From assembly GCA_029817715.1 (NCBI GenBank), contig JARUPY010000387.1, positions 2,728,001 to 2,792,000 of the forward strand: a stretch of DNA of 64,000 nt. Reading direction: 5' to 3'. A model generated the notes under the pieces. The model did no database searches, had not been told where the DNA came from, and saw only the letters and a program-made list of their open reading frames with translations. Shown in pieces: positions 22,212-35,400 of this stretch (position 1 is its first letter; the number at the start of each line of letters is the position of its first letter). Made by a program: the position numbers and the translations under genes. The stretch comes from Melastoma dodecandrum (taxonomy: Eukaryota; Streptophyta; Magnoliopsida; Myrtales; Melastomataceae).

Positions 22212-25200
22212 TCAATGACTGGTTGCGAGAGCCGTTACCAGCAAACCAAGCACAAGGAATGGCTGTGCGCTAGCCTGAAAAGGGGAAATTCAAAATTTGA
22301 GCAAAGATGAGTTGTCTTCTTTCTTCACAGCATTAAACAGAGGTACCTGATATTTGACATCATACTTCACAGGGTCTTTGAGAAAGTACTGGAACTACAC
22401 GAGGAAGCAGGATGAAGCATTAGTGATGCTTACTAATAACCTACACAAGAAAGACCGACACGGACTCCTCTTTGTTGACAACAGGAAAGTGGGTTTCATA
22501 GATATGATATTGACGGGAGGAATCTCTCGGGAAGGGAGGCCATAAAAGGTAGCAGATATAAAACAAAATTTGATCTTAGTGAGAAGAGCAGATGGATCAG
22601 TTACCTCGACTTCAGAAGCAAAGCTAATGCTACTACTAAGAAATCTCAATAAGCTATCTTTCGAAGAGGGAAAGCTTGAAATCAACAATACGAGGACTGA
22701 AAAATCACAGCATCAAAGGTTTACCTGGAAAACAACTTGAGGAATTATGAGACCTAGTAGAGCCAAAGAATAATAAGGCTTACCGGACGCCAGAAGATAA
22801 CCTGCAAAAGTCCGTCACTGCATGAGATGTACTAACCAACACGGGAAACTTTCATTTTTACCGTTTGGTTAATTATCATGAATATCTGCAATCCAAAATG
22901 CTAATAAGGAAAAGTAAAACTTTTGACTTCTTGACGTGCTTAAACATACCGGCAACTGATAGTTGAGTCACGTCAATGGCACCGACACAAATCCATTTCG
23001 CAGTTTCCGTGCCAAAAGCTACTGGAAGTGACTGTTCAAAGCAACAAGGCCGGAGAAAAGGAAATACATTTTACAGCAGCAGGCGATATAGTCCACGGAA
23101 AATGAGTAAGAGTTTGATTTAGTAGACCTGTAGGCCCATTTTCCTATCTCCTTCAATGCTCTTGAAGTCATTCACAATAGCGATTCCCAACTGCGATGAC
23201 CATCACCAGAGAGACTTTTCTAACTGCTATTCTTCTCCAGGAAGCAAATGGAACAGCACAACAGTAAATTACCCCTGCTATGCTGTAGAGGAGGGTAAGA
23301 ACCACAATGTCGGGAGTAAGTGTCCCGAACAAAGCTTGACCAGCCCACCTATTAAAGAAGGATCGTTCACAAATTTTAATCGATTCCAAAAACACGACTA
23401 TAGTTCATGCACCAACAGGAATCAGTACTGTGTACCATAGGTACATGGTAAGCAAATAAAACATAACCAGATTATCTCTTTGACTAATATGTTCAAAAGG
23501 TGCATGGTAAGCAAATAAAACATAACCAGATTATCTCTTTGACTAATATGTTCAAATTAGCTCTTGGTTGATATCAATGTCACAAATGTGATCCATGCTG
23601 ACAAGTCAATGGTGTGATCAGTCTAATCTCTAATCCCATTAGTTTCTGGGATGCTAAATCTAAAACTTTAGCATACACATCTAATGAGTGCTACATCAAT
23701 AAATTTATAGAGGCAACAGAGATTAAAAACAAACCATGGCAAGCTTATGTAGCTCGCACCCAATGCGAAATTTCCAATCCATCCATTTTGCTTCAGCTGC
23801 AGAAATTACACATTCACTCAAGGACGATTCCAAGAGTAAAAAGATGACCTGACAAGCAACGGAATCACGAAACAAGGAATACCTTCAATGGTGGAGCAGA
23901 ATAAATATAAGAGAGCAAAGACCCGCCTGCAGCAAGGCAGAACACTATGGGAAAGTCATGCCCTGCCTATACAAAAGAAAGTACCTGGAATTGGAACTCG
24001 AGAAACTATTGAAGTGGAAAACACACCGTGAAAATGAACATTACTTACCCACACATCAAGCAATCCAGCCAAACCAAGGCCAGCTAAAAGCAACACCCAT
24101 ATTTGGGTAATAACCTGGACAACCTCCAATGAGATATATGTACATGACAGCTCCTCACGTCGTTTCGTTTAAGCTCTTAATCATACCTCATTCTCAGATA
24201 TTGCGCCAGATGGAATAGGACGGTATGGTTCATTGATCGCATCGATTTCTCTGTCATACCAATCATTTATTGTCTAATATGATGACCAGAAAGTTGCTAT
24301 AGCATTAGTCTAGATCTTGAGTCAAATCGGTCTGTCATTAGATCGAAGTTCCAATGAAGATACCTGTGTATAGCCAGTGAGACATGGGCCAGACATCATC
24401 ATGCAAACGATTGATTTTGCAACATCCTCAACAGTCCAGTGGAAATTTCCTGCAGTAAATAGTCTCATGTTGAATAACATAACTCCAAAACCCAGAACAG
24501 TTTAAAAACTAACATTCGTATAGACAACAGAGGAAGATCTTATTAATTGTTGCACGTACCAGAAGCAGCAGCTCCACATACCACTCCCCATACCAAAGGA
24601 GGCCATGTTACAGGCTTCGTAAGTTGAAGGCGGATCTTCCATTTATTCTGTAAATACAAAAAACACGCCCAAGCCCCATTTTGGTCACCGAATCTAAAGA
24701 TAGGCCCTCCAGAAGCAGAAAACGTTTCCTGCTTACAATCCCATCTTATTAGGGGGAGAGAAAGGATTAATGAAACACGGAAGCATAATCATAATAATGG
24801 TAAGCCCTTATGGTTATATAGTCGAAACAAGATAACTCCGAAAATCATGAAGGCGAGGGACTTTCGTGGAGTCAGATTGACACTAATTGAAGTGCGGTAA
24901 GAAAGGAATTTCAACCTAACCCGATCGAACCTCCATCGAAGCCCAAGCGTTCCCCCTATATGTAAGCTCAACCAACTACAATACACACGACTTTCAGAGG
25001 AGACGAACTCACATTCTCCTGGGCAGCTCCCTTGATCCCGAGAAGCTGGTTGATGCTCGAACCTTCCTTACCGGGAGCTGTATCCGGCGCCTGGGCATTA
25101 ACTGCCAAAAGACAACCCCGTTCCTTCTCAACTCCCCACATGCCTTACACACTCAGCAGAACAGAAACTCCCTCACAACCCACAAATCCCCAAGACCAAT

Positions 25201-25583
25201 AAACAGAAGCTTCTATTACAAAGGCGAATCGACCATCCCAATCGACATCCGAATCCCCGGAAAAGAAAAGAGAAAAAAACGAACCTTTGTCGGTATCAGT
25301 CTCCGCAGCTCTTATCACACCCAACCTTCTCCTCCCTAGGAAACGCCATCACCACCACCACAATAACAACAACAATAAACAAACGGAAACCAAGAAAAAG
25401 TAGCGAATGATGGGGCAATCATAGCCGTCCCTGCAAAACGGGTAGAAGAGGGGGAGGGGGGGTGTTACCGGAGAAGGGAAAGGAGAGCGGAGGAGGTGAG
25501 AGGGGGAGGTGGTGACTCCTGGCCGACGAAGGAGGGGAGAAGGCGAAACGAAGAGATGGAGCGGCGTTGAGGAGGGACGCCAT
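22212..25583 (-). CDS. CHLG: Chlorophyll synthase, chloroplastic, 15 exons
   Basis: Reverse-strand exons: 25469-25583, 25285-25335, 25013-25101, 24560-24647, 24364-24449, 24187-24273, 24049-24114, 23883-23966, 23735-23796, 23273-23348, 23128-23190, 22950-23031, 22725-22801, 22347-22394, 22212-22274. They join in frame to 378 residues. The N-terminus is a Ser/Pro-rich plastid transit peptide. Residues 146-154 (NDWYDREID) are the first Asp-rich UbiA prenyltransferase motif, and 276-283 (DFKSIEGD) the second. Hydrophobic helices fill the rest. The enzyme attaches a phytyl or geranylgeranyl tail to chlorophyllide in the thylakoid membrane, the last step of chlorophyll synthesis. Exon 3 starts at a CAG that restores the frame (DKVNAQAPDTAPG). 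No damage seen. Confidence 0.93.
23444..23557. repeat. 59-bp tandem duplication in a chlorophyll synthase intron
   Basis: The segment starting CATGGTAAGCAAATAAAAC at 23444 is repeated from 23503 with almost no change, ending GACTAATATGTTCAAA. It lies in the intron between the exons at 23735-23796 and 23273-23348, and does not touch splice sites. Confidence 0.85.
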
Positions 25584-25619
25584 TTACAGTAAGCAAGCCA
25601 GTGAGGGGAGGGGGCAAGA

Positions 25620-25743
25620 TAAGGGAGAGAGTCGTCCCCTCTCTCTCTCTCTCTCGGCTAGTTGAATTGTTTTTTTGGTTTGGGCTGTGAGTTAAGTTCG
25701 GTTACTCGGACTCGTTGTAACCACGTGGACTTATTTTCAAGTA
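25620..25743 (-). promoter_or_regulatory. Chlorophyll synthase 5' leader/promoter region with (CT)n tract
   Basis: Upstream of the ATG at 25583 lies a CTCTCTCTCTCTCTCTC tract (about 25637-25655). CT/GA microsatellites are common in plant 5' leaders. The Mutator-like element begins at 25744, about 160 bp from the start codon. Confidence 0.4.
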
Positions 25744-26848
25744 GGCCAAATTGACAAATATATCCTGTACTATTTCAAAATTGACAGATCTATCCTATCG
25801 TCTAAAATTACACCTCACACAACCTCATCTGACGCCGTTATTGCAAATCTATCCTCCGTTATCGGACTCACTAACGGAATCCTACGTGGATTCACACGTG
25901 GCGTAACGCCGTTTATTCGTTGCCGTTATAGTGGTGACTTTCCCAAATTACCCACGCTGTTCACTGAAAAACCGATAATACCCCCACCCCTAAGCCTTCC
26001 AGGGAGACGATCATTCACCGCTGATCCATCTCTCCCCGGCGTCCAGAACCGGCTACGGCAGCGGCGACCCATCCTCATCGGCGTTCCTGATGGTGGCAGA
26101 GCTCCCAGGCGCTTCCCTTAGCGGCTCTCCATTCCCGGTGCTCGAACTCCACGGCAACGGCAAACCCGCCTCTGCCCCGGCGTCCTTCCGACCACCAAGG
26201 CGGCGGCAACCCTTTCTTTCTCCGGCGGCAGCGGATCGTGACTCTCCCGGCGACCCACGTCTTCCCCGACGACATTGACTCCCTAGCTCTCTCCGCCGTC
26301 GTCTCCCTAATCCCGATCACCGGAACCTTCCCCTTTGACGCGGCGTCCACCCCGATTATCTTCGCGTGGAGATGGTGCGACAATCCCCCAGGGCCAGCCA
26401 CGGGTGTCCCTCAAAATGGGTGAGCTTCGGCTGGGTCACGAATCCTTCGGGAAAGGTAAGAGTCTTTCTTTTGACTTTGTTTTCAATGGTCACGATTCTC
26501 ACAAGTTATTTTTATTATTATTACTATTTAAAAAAAAAAAGAAAAAGAAAAAGACAGAACACAACAAAGGGAGGACGGGAGGACGGGGAATGAAGGCTTA
26601 GGGGTGGGGGGTATTATCGGTTTTTCAGTGAACAGCGTGGGTAATTTGGGAAAGTCACCACTATAACGGCAACGAATAAATGGCGTTACGCCACGTGTGA
26701 ATCCATGTAGGATTCCGTTAGTGAGTCCGATAACGGAGGATGGATTTGCAATAACGGCGTCAGATGGGGTTGTGGGAGGTGTAATTTTAGACGATATGAT
26801 AGATCTGTCAATTTTGAAATAGTACAGGATATATTTATCAATTTGGCC
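25744..26848. mobile_element. Mutator-like element with 256-bp TIRs and GC-rich interior (Pack-MULE candidate)
   Basis: A 1105-bp element with inverted repeats 25744-25999 and 26592-26848 that match along their whole length with few differences, starting GGCCAAATTGA. It is flanked by a perfect 9-bp duplication TTTCAAGTA (25735-25743 and 26849-26857). The interior (26000-26591) is GC-rich and lacks any transposase. It holds open frames on both strands and ends with GGGAAAG|GTAAGAG, a good splice donor at 26456. Long TIRs, a 9-bp duplication and gene-like, transposase-free contents define a Pack-MULE. The donor gene is not recognised. Confidence 0.85.
26090..26455 (+). pseudogene. Possible captured gene fragment inside the Mutator-like element
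   Basis: Two overlapping forward frames (26090-26278 and 26238-26423) are Pro/Ala/Arg-rich and could be one exon with a frameshift near 26250. A third frame carries WVSFGWVTNPSGK up to a splice donor at 26456. I cannot identify the source. Composition contrasts sharply with the AT-rich DNA outside the element. It could also be meaningless GC-rich sequence. Confidence 0.35.
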
Positions 26849-26857
26849 TTTCAAGTA

Positions 26858-28007
26858 TAATTATTCTGAAAAATAATTTTAAATTTTTAAGATTTATAAT
26901 TAAAAATTTCGAACCGCTCTTTTTTCGTCTTTTCTTTCCGTCTCTCTTTAACTCTAAGGCTGTGTTGGGATCCGTGGGGTTAGAAAAGAAAAAGAACGGA
27001 AAACGATAGAAAACATTAGAAACTTTTTTCATCTCGCGTACGGAAAACATTAGAAAAAAAAAATATTTTGTACTTTTATTCTTTGACATAAATGCTCTTA
27101 TATTTAGAAAGCCAGCCAAATTTATAACTCACTTTCACAACTCCCTTCAATCACGCTCGAAGACGAAACCCTTGTTTTGTTTATCAATTAACTTTACTTA
27201 TTATGTAATATGCTAACTTTACTTATTTTAATATTATTTTTTTATCAATTAACTCATTTTACAAAACTTATAAAATGGATAGTGATTGAAATTAAAATAG
27301 AGTGACGAAGACAATTCTGTCATTTTCATATAAATTTATATTTTATATAACATTTTATTTTTTCAGTAAAGGTACGTACAACTGTTCATTTTCGTTTTTC
27401 ATCTCTAGGGAAAACGCTCAAACAGAGCCTAAGAGTTAAATACCGTAAAATAGAAATTTTAAAAGTTTCATAAATTTAAAAATATTTTTTGGACTAAATG
27501 TATTTAAGAACAAAACTCCGTACCCACAACGTAACCAAGAAATTTGTTACAAAATAATGATAAAATATTTCAAATAAGTTGATAATTTTTAATATTTCTT
27601 AACCCGACCAATTCTTTAATAAATAGAATGAGTATATTTAATAAATATTACTAAAATATTTTTCTACCATCCTTTGACTCTCGTACCGTTTAAGTGAAAC
27701 CAAACAGTTGGAGGTCGTTAATCCGACCCGACAAATCCCCTTTAAATTACCATGCATAATGAGACCGAAGAATTCAAATTCATATATATGTGAAAAGAGT
27801 GAGGGGTATTCCTTTTGTCTCTTTTATCATTCCCACGTGCAACACGCTTCTGAATCCATGATATTTACCAACACAAATCATTCCCTTGTTTAATTAATTT
27901 ATTATTATTTGGGGCTGGCTTGAGAACTAAGGCAAGTATTGTTTCTTAATATTCTCGAAGCTCCTTACACTCCCCCCCCCCCCTCCTGTCCTGATATATA
28001 ATGGCAA
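26858..28007. other. AT-rich intergenic stretch, no gene seen
   Basis: About 1.15 kb of AT-rich sequence with poly-A/T runs and repeated AGAAAACATTAGAAA-like words around 27007-27060. No coding frame with family features. A run of 12 C lies at about 27972-27983, just before the small broken ORF. Confidence 0.55.
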
Positions 28008-28301
28008 ATGGAGGCGCGATTCCTCATCAACCGCCTGCACAGCAAGTTGATACGGGGTTCCATGCTCTCCATCTCCGCATGGGGATCGATCCTCGGCTCC
28101 ATGTTCCTCACCATCTCAATGCACGAACTCATCGAGATCCAGCTCGGCAAGCCTTAGTGCGGGAACTCCTACACGCTCCGTGCCTCGGGGTTGCTGATCG
28201 CCCTCGTCACCACCGCGCTCACCATCTTGGTGCATACGTTCGAAAGTTTCCATCCCGAAGCAGCAAGCCCGTCTGATGGTTCCCCTGCCGTGCAACAGTA
28301 A
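28008..28301 (+). pseudogene. Small two-helix membrane protein ORF with one internal stop
   Basis: An ATG at 28008 opens a 97-codon frame ending at TAA 28301, interrupted only by TAG at 28155-28157 (codon 50). The frame encodes two hydrophobic segments (residues about 18-38 and 60-77) with a basic start (RFLINRLHSKLIR) and a polar C-terminus. Both halves read sensibly in the same frame, which suggests a recent single-base nonsense change in a small membrane protein. A much shorter 49-residue product is also possible. I do not recognise the family. Confidence 0.4.
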
Positions 28302-28769
28302 ACCACTACGACAAAGTGACATTGAACGTCCGAGTCCAGAGTATCCCATTATACCTTCTCAACTCATGAACCCTTAGTTGTTGAAACCTAAATAAATGAA
28401 GATATTCACGCGATGCACGTTATAGTCTTATGAGTCCACAAATATATATAGAACTACATGTTCATACCCTATTACCCAAGAAAGAAAAAAATTCGATATC
28501 CCCGAGCGCATCCAAGTTTGGAGGGGTGGGCGGGGACCTGTCTGATGTTTCTGCAGGTTGAAAGGATCCATCCCTTGCTCATTCACGAACAATCAACCAG
28601 TACCTGCGGGCCTTCTTCGAGTTTTCCACGGGGAAGGGATGACGTGAAGACCACCTACTTGCAACGTTGAAAACGAGATTCATGCTTGAGGGCATCATCT
28701 GATTCCGGGGAGTTTTGGCAGCCGATGTTCGTCTTTGTATTTTGGTGAATATACATCCATCCATCTGTT
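28302..28769. other. Intergenic, no gene seen
   Basis: Mixed-composition sequence of about 470 bp with no recognised gene. Short frames on both strands lack family features. Confidence 0.4.
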
Positions 28770-29640
28770 CGCTAAAACGCACACGCAAGTATACGGGTCG
28801 CGCCAAGTAATAAAGTGATGAGAAAGATCGTTCCCACGAGGACTGATTAAACAGAATCTACTGGCAAAATTCAATTATTGAGTTCAAATTCTAGTCAAGA
28901 AGGTTGAGTAATGAAAGGTTTGGTGCAAGAAAGTAAATTGCAAGAAAAATGAAAGCAAGGTTGTAATTCAAATAATAAAGGCCTAGGACTCCGAATCCCC
29001 TATCGATTCATAGATTATCGCACTCTCTCTAATCCGTTTTACCGTTTACTAACCACAATTCCCTAACAATCGCTACACCTCTCTCGAGGCTGTAACTGTG
29101 AATTACTAATCACCCGTAAACCTATATTTCTATAGCGAATCACGAATAATCAGAATTCCTTGAGATCCAATTGTTCTCTCGGTTACCTACGAGTGTATAT
29201 CTCTATACTCCTCTTAGTTAAACCGATCTATCGGCCTTAACCTAAGTTATGTTTCCCCTCTTCTAATCCTAAGTCACTCTCGAGTTCACTTAGGACTAAG
29301 ATCTCATTCAAACCGGCGATCAACCCGATAGGTAAGCACTAAACACAGACGAAACACAAGTAAACGATAAATCTTCTTGAATTGATTCCGAAAAAATGGA
29401 TAACCAACTACACGAGTCGGTTCATCATCATCCTAGGAAAAAGATGTTTAGTTCGACATCGCAAACGAAACAAAAAGCAAAGAGAAAAGAAGGATCGTTG
29501 AAGTCTCCATCAACGTCTTCGTCTCCTTGTTCCTAGCCGTCGTCGGGTGCCAAAACCAAAGTCAGAAGGGGAAAAGAGAAAAACTCCCCCGAAAACCTAA
29601 AATCCAATCCTTTTATACCTAAAGAAAATCTAAAAAATAA
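28770..29640. repeat. Retroelement-like repetitive block
   Basis: The segment beginning CACACGCAAGTATACGGGTC, followed by GCGCCAAGTAATAAAGTGATGAG and GATCGTTCCCACGAGGACTG (about 28780-28846), resembles a word string I remember from repetitive, retrotransposon-associated DNA in many plants. No LTR pair, coding domain or target duplication is visible, so the family is undetermined. The rest has no recognised gene. Confidence 0.4.
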
Positions 29641-29667
29641 AATCTAATTTTCGGGCAATATTATGTC

Positions 29668-29893
29668 GTGCAGCTGCAAGATGAATTCGTTGCAGCTGCA
29701 ACGACCTCTCTGAAGCTCTCTTCATATCTGCCCTGTCGCACTCGTGCAGCTGCAACGACCAGTCTGATGCCCTTGATCAATTCCTCCTCTCGTCGTGCAG
29801 CTGCACGAGCTTGGAGTTGCAGCTGCACGAGCCTGTCTGTCGTCCTTCTGCTTCACTTGTGCAGCTGCAAGAAGATTGGTTGCAGCTGCACCG
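29668..29893. repeat. Cluster of seven TGCAGCTGCA palindromes
   Basis: The palindrome TGCAGCTGCA occurs seven times in about 225 bp, at about 29670, 29690, 29745, 29795, 29817, 29860 and 29880. It is often followed by ACGACC or ACGAGC. Spacing is irregular (20-55 bp) and the spacers are not copies of one another, so it is not a simple tandem repeat. Confidence 0.85.
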
Positions 29894-29929
29894 TGTCCTC
29901 CGCCTTCTATTCCTCTTCATCCTTCACCC

Positions 29930-30470
29930 TTTTGCTTTGTTTTCCGTCATGCCTTTATTTACTTCCTACGATCACAAAGCAAACGTGATGAATGACAATT
30001 TAAGCTTAATTGGCAAACATTAACAATTAAAATTCTCGAAACAAACTAGAATTAAGCCTAAATGTGATAATATAACTCTATTTTACTAGAGTTGTCACCA
30101 TCCACTTACCAATCGGATATGGAAGGCGCTCTGGTTTTTCAAGAATCTTTCAACAGGTCCTGTATTCTTGGGGAACATGGCGGTTCATAGCCCAGCCCAA
30201 TTTTGCAATTAAAGACATGGACATTAGCATTTATCCCGAAAATATTTCTTGTTTTAGGGTATCTAATTTTAAATTTATTAAATTAACGCCGTGAACTCGA
30301 AGTCGGATTCGCTCTTTAAAGAACTCAGACAATTATAAAATCGAATTCATCTCTAGACATGTATCGAAATCGACTTTTTAAAAGTGGTTCTCTAAAAAAT
30401 AATAAGCGGTAAACTTAAATATTTTCACGAAAATACTAATAAGTGACAAAACTCTCCGCTGCCACCCCCT
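29930..30470. other. Intergenic upstream of the peroxidase
   Basis: AT-rich, about 540 bp, no gene or clear repeat. It precedes the conserved promoter segment at 30471. Confidence 0.5.
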
Positions 30471-30592
30471 CACCCGGTCCTAACTTCTAAGAAGCAAATC
30501 TCCAGAGGCATTTGGCAATTCTCCCCTTTAATTAATGCCAACTATAAGCCAGTTCTTACATTGCATAAAGACAGTCTTCACCCAGGCCAAGT
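30471..30592 (+). promoter_or_regulatory. Distal peroxidase promoter segment, duplicated at 62871-62993
   Basis: The segment from CACCCGGTCC to CACCCAGGCCAAGT is present again about 32 kb to the right with few substitutions and two small indels (an 8-bp gap and a shorter one). It ends about 175 bp before the peroxidase ATG and about 75 bp before its TATA box. Confidence 0.75.
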
Positions 30593-30665
30593 CCCCACTA
30601 ATTTCACGATCAACGGACTAAGTCTTCTTACAATCACACCCCGTGTAAAAGAAAGAAACCCACAG

Positions 30666-30672
30666 TATAAAA
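30666..30672 (+). promoter_or_regulatory. TATA box of the peroxidase gene
   Basis: TATAAAA lies about 100 bp before the start codon at 30768, a suitable distance for a plant promoter with a short leader. Confidence 0.65.
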
Positions 30673-30767
30673 TTCCCCCACATCATAAAACACTTCTCAA
30701 TCTCAAAACAAGCACTCGACTCAGACCCAACATCTCTCGATCCTCAGTTCAGCGTCCTCCCCGGGAA

Positions 30768-31930
<1,163 letters not shown>

Positions 31931-32217
31931 TTGGCTCAACCGTGCACGACCAAGAAAAGCCCTTTTTACTTTGATCATTTCTCCATTTAATTCATTGAAT
32001 CAAAATATACTCTTTCCATGAAAAGCCCGATAAAAGGACAATAAACCCAGTGTCAATTCGCACGTGGGCCTGTAGGCCCATAAGGAACACGGCCCACGTT
32101 TTCCTTTGGGCCCAATATTTTTTTATAAATTTAAAACGAGATTAAATTCCGTATCCCAATCCCAATCACTTTAAGTAATTAATAAACAAAAATTATTTAC
32201 CGAGTATTATGAATGAT
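31931..32217. other. Peroxidase 3' flank
   Basis: About 290 bp between the peroxidase stop and the copia LTR. It contains GGGCCTGTAGGCCCATAAGG, and GGCCCA words of the kind common near plant promoters. No gene. Confidence 0.45.
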
Positions 32218-32456
32218 TGTAAATGCAATTATGACTCCGAGTAGTAACTGCCGAGATTCTTCATCTACCAAGACCTTTCATATATCGAGACTATTCATCT
32301 ACCGAGACGTTTCATTTAGTTATACTATAAATAGAGGGCTTTGTAAGAAGTGTACACTTGATCGAAATCAATAAAGAAACTATTTCTCCCTTTTTACATT
32401 CTTTCTCTTGTGTACTATCTCAATCTTCTTCCTTCTTATTTCGTTATTTTACAACA
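32218..32456 (+). repeat. 5' LTR of the decayed copia element
   Basis: Starts TGTAAATGCA, ends TACAACA. It contains a TATAAATA box at 32326-32333 and a polyadenylation signal AATAAA at 32370-32375, the usual LTR promoter and terminator. Confidence 0.85.
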
Positions 32457-32499
32457 CGTTATCAACACAAAGCTCTACCGAAAAACGAGGAAAGAAAAG

Positions 32500-35400
32500 A
32501 AAAATGACGATCGTCTGCAGGATTCTTCGGATTCATCGTCCCTAGAAGTGGATCATCGATCATCAATTCCTAAAAGCGAATCATCATTTCCCAAAAGTAG
32601 ATACTCGATTCCCGGAAGAGAATCCTCATTTTTCTCGATCCCTAGAAGGGCAAGACACTATGCGCAATCTTTCAGCAAAATGGAAGTTCCCGGAAGCGAA
32701 TCATCCACTAATGAAAAATGCACTTATCACGTTGACAGCGCATCAATGCATACTATTTTGAAAAGGAAGAAATTCTTTACCGTCTTGGTAATGAACGAAA
32801 CAAGTGTCAATACGATATTTGGAAGTACAAAAATCATTGAGGGCTTCGGAAGAGCAAAGATCTTATTATCCAGAGTATTTGTATCGATAATGCGTTGTAT
32901 TCCTGTAATTCTCAGAGAAATTTATTGAGTTTTTAAGGTATCCGCAGAAATGGATATCACATTGAGACTTCAAATGAAAATGAAAAAGAATATTTGTTTA
33001 TTACAAATATCATCTCGGGTAAGAAATGTATATTAGAAAAACTACTCGCAGTTTCCTCTAGACTATATTTCACAAATATAAGTGTTGGCGAAGTACATGC
33101 TGTTACAAACTAGAAGTTTGTCGATAAAAATAATTTTAATTCATGGCATGATCGATTGGGGCATCTTGAAGCTATAATGATGCGAAGAATAATTAATCAT
33201 TCGTGTAGGCATTCATTGAGAAACCAGGATATTTTTCTTGCCAATGAATTTCCTATGCCGCTTGAACTAAGGGAAGTTGATAATTAGGCCATCACCATCG
33301 AAAATCAGGGTTGAACCCTTAAAATTTCTTGAAGAATACAAGGTGATAAATGTGGGTCTATTCATCCACCATTTGCACAATTCAGATACTTTATGGTATT
33401 AATTGAAGCATCAATAAGATAGTCACATGTGTGTTTATTGTCAACTCGTAATCAAGCATTTGTAAGATTGCTTACTCAAATTATCAAATTACGAGCTCAT
33501 TTTCCGGATTATCCAATAAAATGTATTCGTCTTGATAATGCTGGTGAATTTACTTCCCAAGCTTTTGACGATTATTGTATGTCAATGGGATAAGTGTTGA
33601 ACATCCAGCATCACATGTTCATACACAAAATGGCCTTGCAAAGTCATTTATAAAATATCTTCAATTAATTGCAATACCATTGCTTATGATAACAAAACTC
33701 CCGATACATGCTTGGAGACATGTTATTTTGCAAGCGGCAGTGTTAATTCGCATCAGACCTACAAATTATAATGAACTATACCCTTTGGAAATGATTTATA
33801 GTCAAAACCAAATATATCTCATCTAAGAATTTTCGGGTGTGCAGTATACGTGCCTATTGCTCCACCACAACGCACAAAGAAGAGACCCCAAAGGAGAATG
33901 GGGATATATATTGAATATGAATCACCGTCTATAATTAAATATCTTGAACCATTGACGGATGATTTATTTACGGCACGGTTTGTCGATTGTCATTTTGATG
34001 AAATGATATTTCCAACATCAAAAAGGGAAAATAAGCAGTTGGAAAAGGAAATAATCTGGCATGAGTTATCATTATCTCACTATGATCCTCGTACAAAGCA
34101 ATCAGAACTCAAAGTTCAGAAAATTATTTACTTGCAAAACTTAGCAAATCAATTGCCAGATGCTTTTATGGACCCTAAAAAAAGTGACAAAGTCTTGTAT
34201 TCCAGCTGCAAATGCACGAATAAGAATTGATGTCCTTAAAGGACAACCTAGTATTGCTAATGAGCCTAAAATGCAAGCGAAACATGGTAGACCAGTCGGT
34301 TCCAAAGATAAAAATCCTCGGAAAAGAAAAGAAGTAAATGCTCAAACTGAGGAAACAATTACTCTAGAAGAGCGTCCAATCATTGAGAAAATGATTCCGG
34401 AAGAATCACAAGTACCTGAAAATGAAGAGATCTCTATAAATTATGTTTTGACTGGAAAAAGATGGAATCAAGATGCAATCGACGTCGATGAAAAGTTTGC
34501 ATATGCTATAGCATGCGATATTATAAATGATTACGAGGATCTTGAACCAAAGTCTATTGAAGAATGCAGACAAATAAATGAATGGCCAAAATGGAAAGAT
34601 GCGATTGAAGCAGAATTAAAATCACTCGCAAAGCATAAAGTTTTTGGACCTGTTGTCCGTACACCTGAAGCTATAAAGCCGATAAGTTATAAATGGGTAT
34701 TTGTAAAAAAAAGAAATGAGAAAAATGAGATTGTCAGATATAAGCCACGACTTGTTGCCCAGGGATTCTCGTAGAGACTTGGTATTGATTATGAGGAGAC
34801 ATATTCTCCCGTGGTGGATGCAACAACATTTATATATCTGATAAGTTTATCAATTCATGAGAAATTGGAGATGCGATTGATGGATATCGTTACAACATAC
34901 TTATATGGCTCTCTTGAGAACGACATATGCATGAAACTCCCTGAAGGATTCAAAATGCCAGAAGGATGTATTCAGATCGTCGATATCTTTACTCGGTCAA
35001 ATTGTGCAGATCTTTATATGGATTGAAACAATCTAGACATATGTGGTAAAAACGTCTCAGTGAATATTTGTTGAAAAATGGATATCAAAATGATCCAATA
35101 TGTTCATGTGTATTTATTAAGAGATCTTGATCACAATTTGTAATAATTACAATTTATGTCGACGATCTGAATATTATTGGCACCAGTGATGAACTGTCTG
35201 AAACAGTTGATTATCTCAAGAAAGAATTTGAGATGAAAGATCTCGGGAAAACAAAGTTATGTCTTGGCTTGCAGATTGAGCATTTAGAAAATGGAAATTT
35301 TGCCCATAAATCTGCTTATACATCAAATGTGTTAAAAAGATTAGAGAATGTGTATGGTTGAGATCTGTTATACATCACATTAGAGAATCATGTGATTTAC

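Noticed and set aside
26528..26854. 108-codon reverse ORF at the right end of the Mutator-like element
   Set aside because: It is the terminal inverted repeat read in a chance open frame.
30561..30767. Upstream in-frame start for the peroxidase
   Set aside because: It would place 69 polar residues before a perfect signal peptide and start upstream of the TATA box at 30666.
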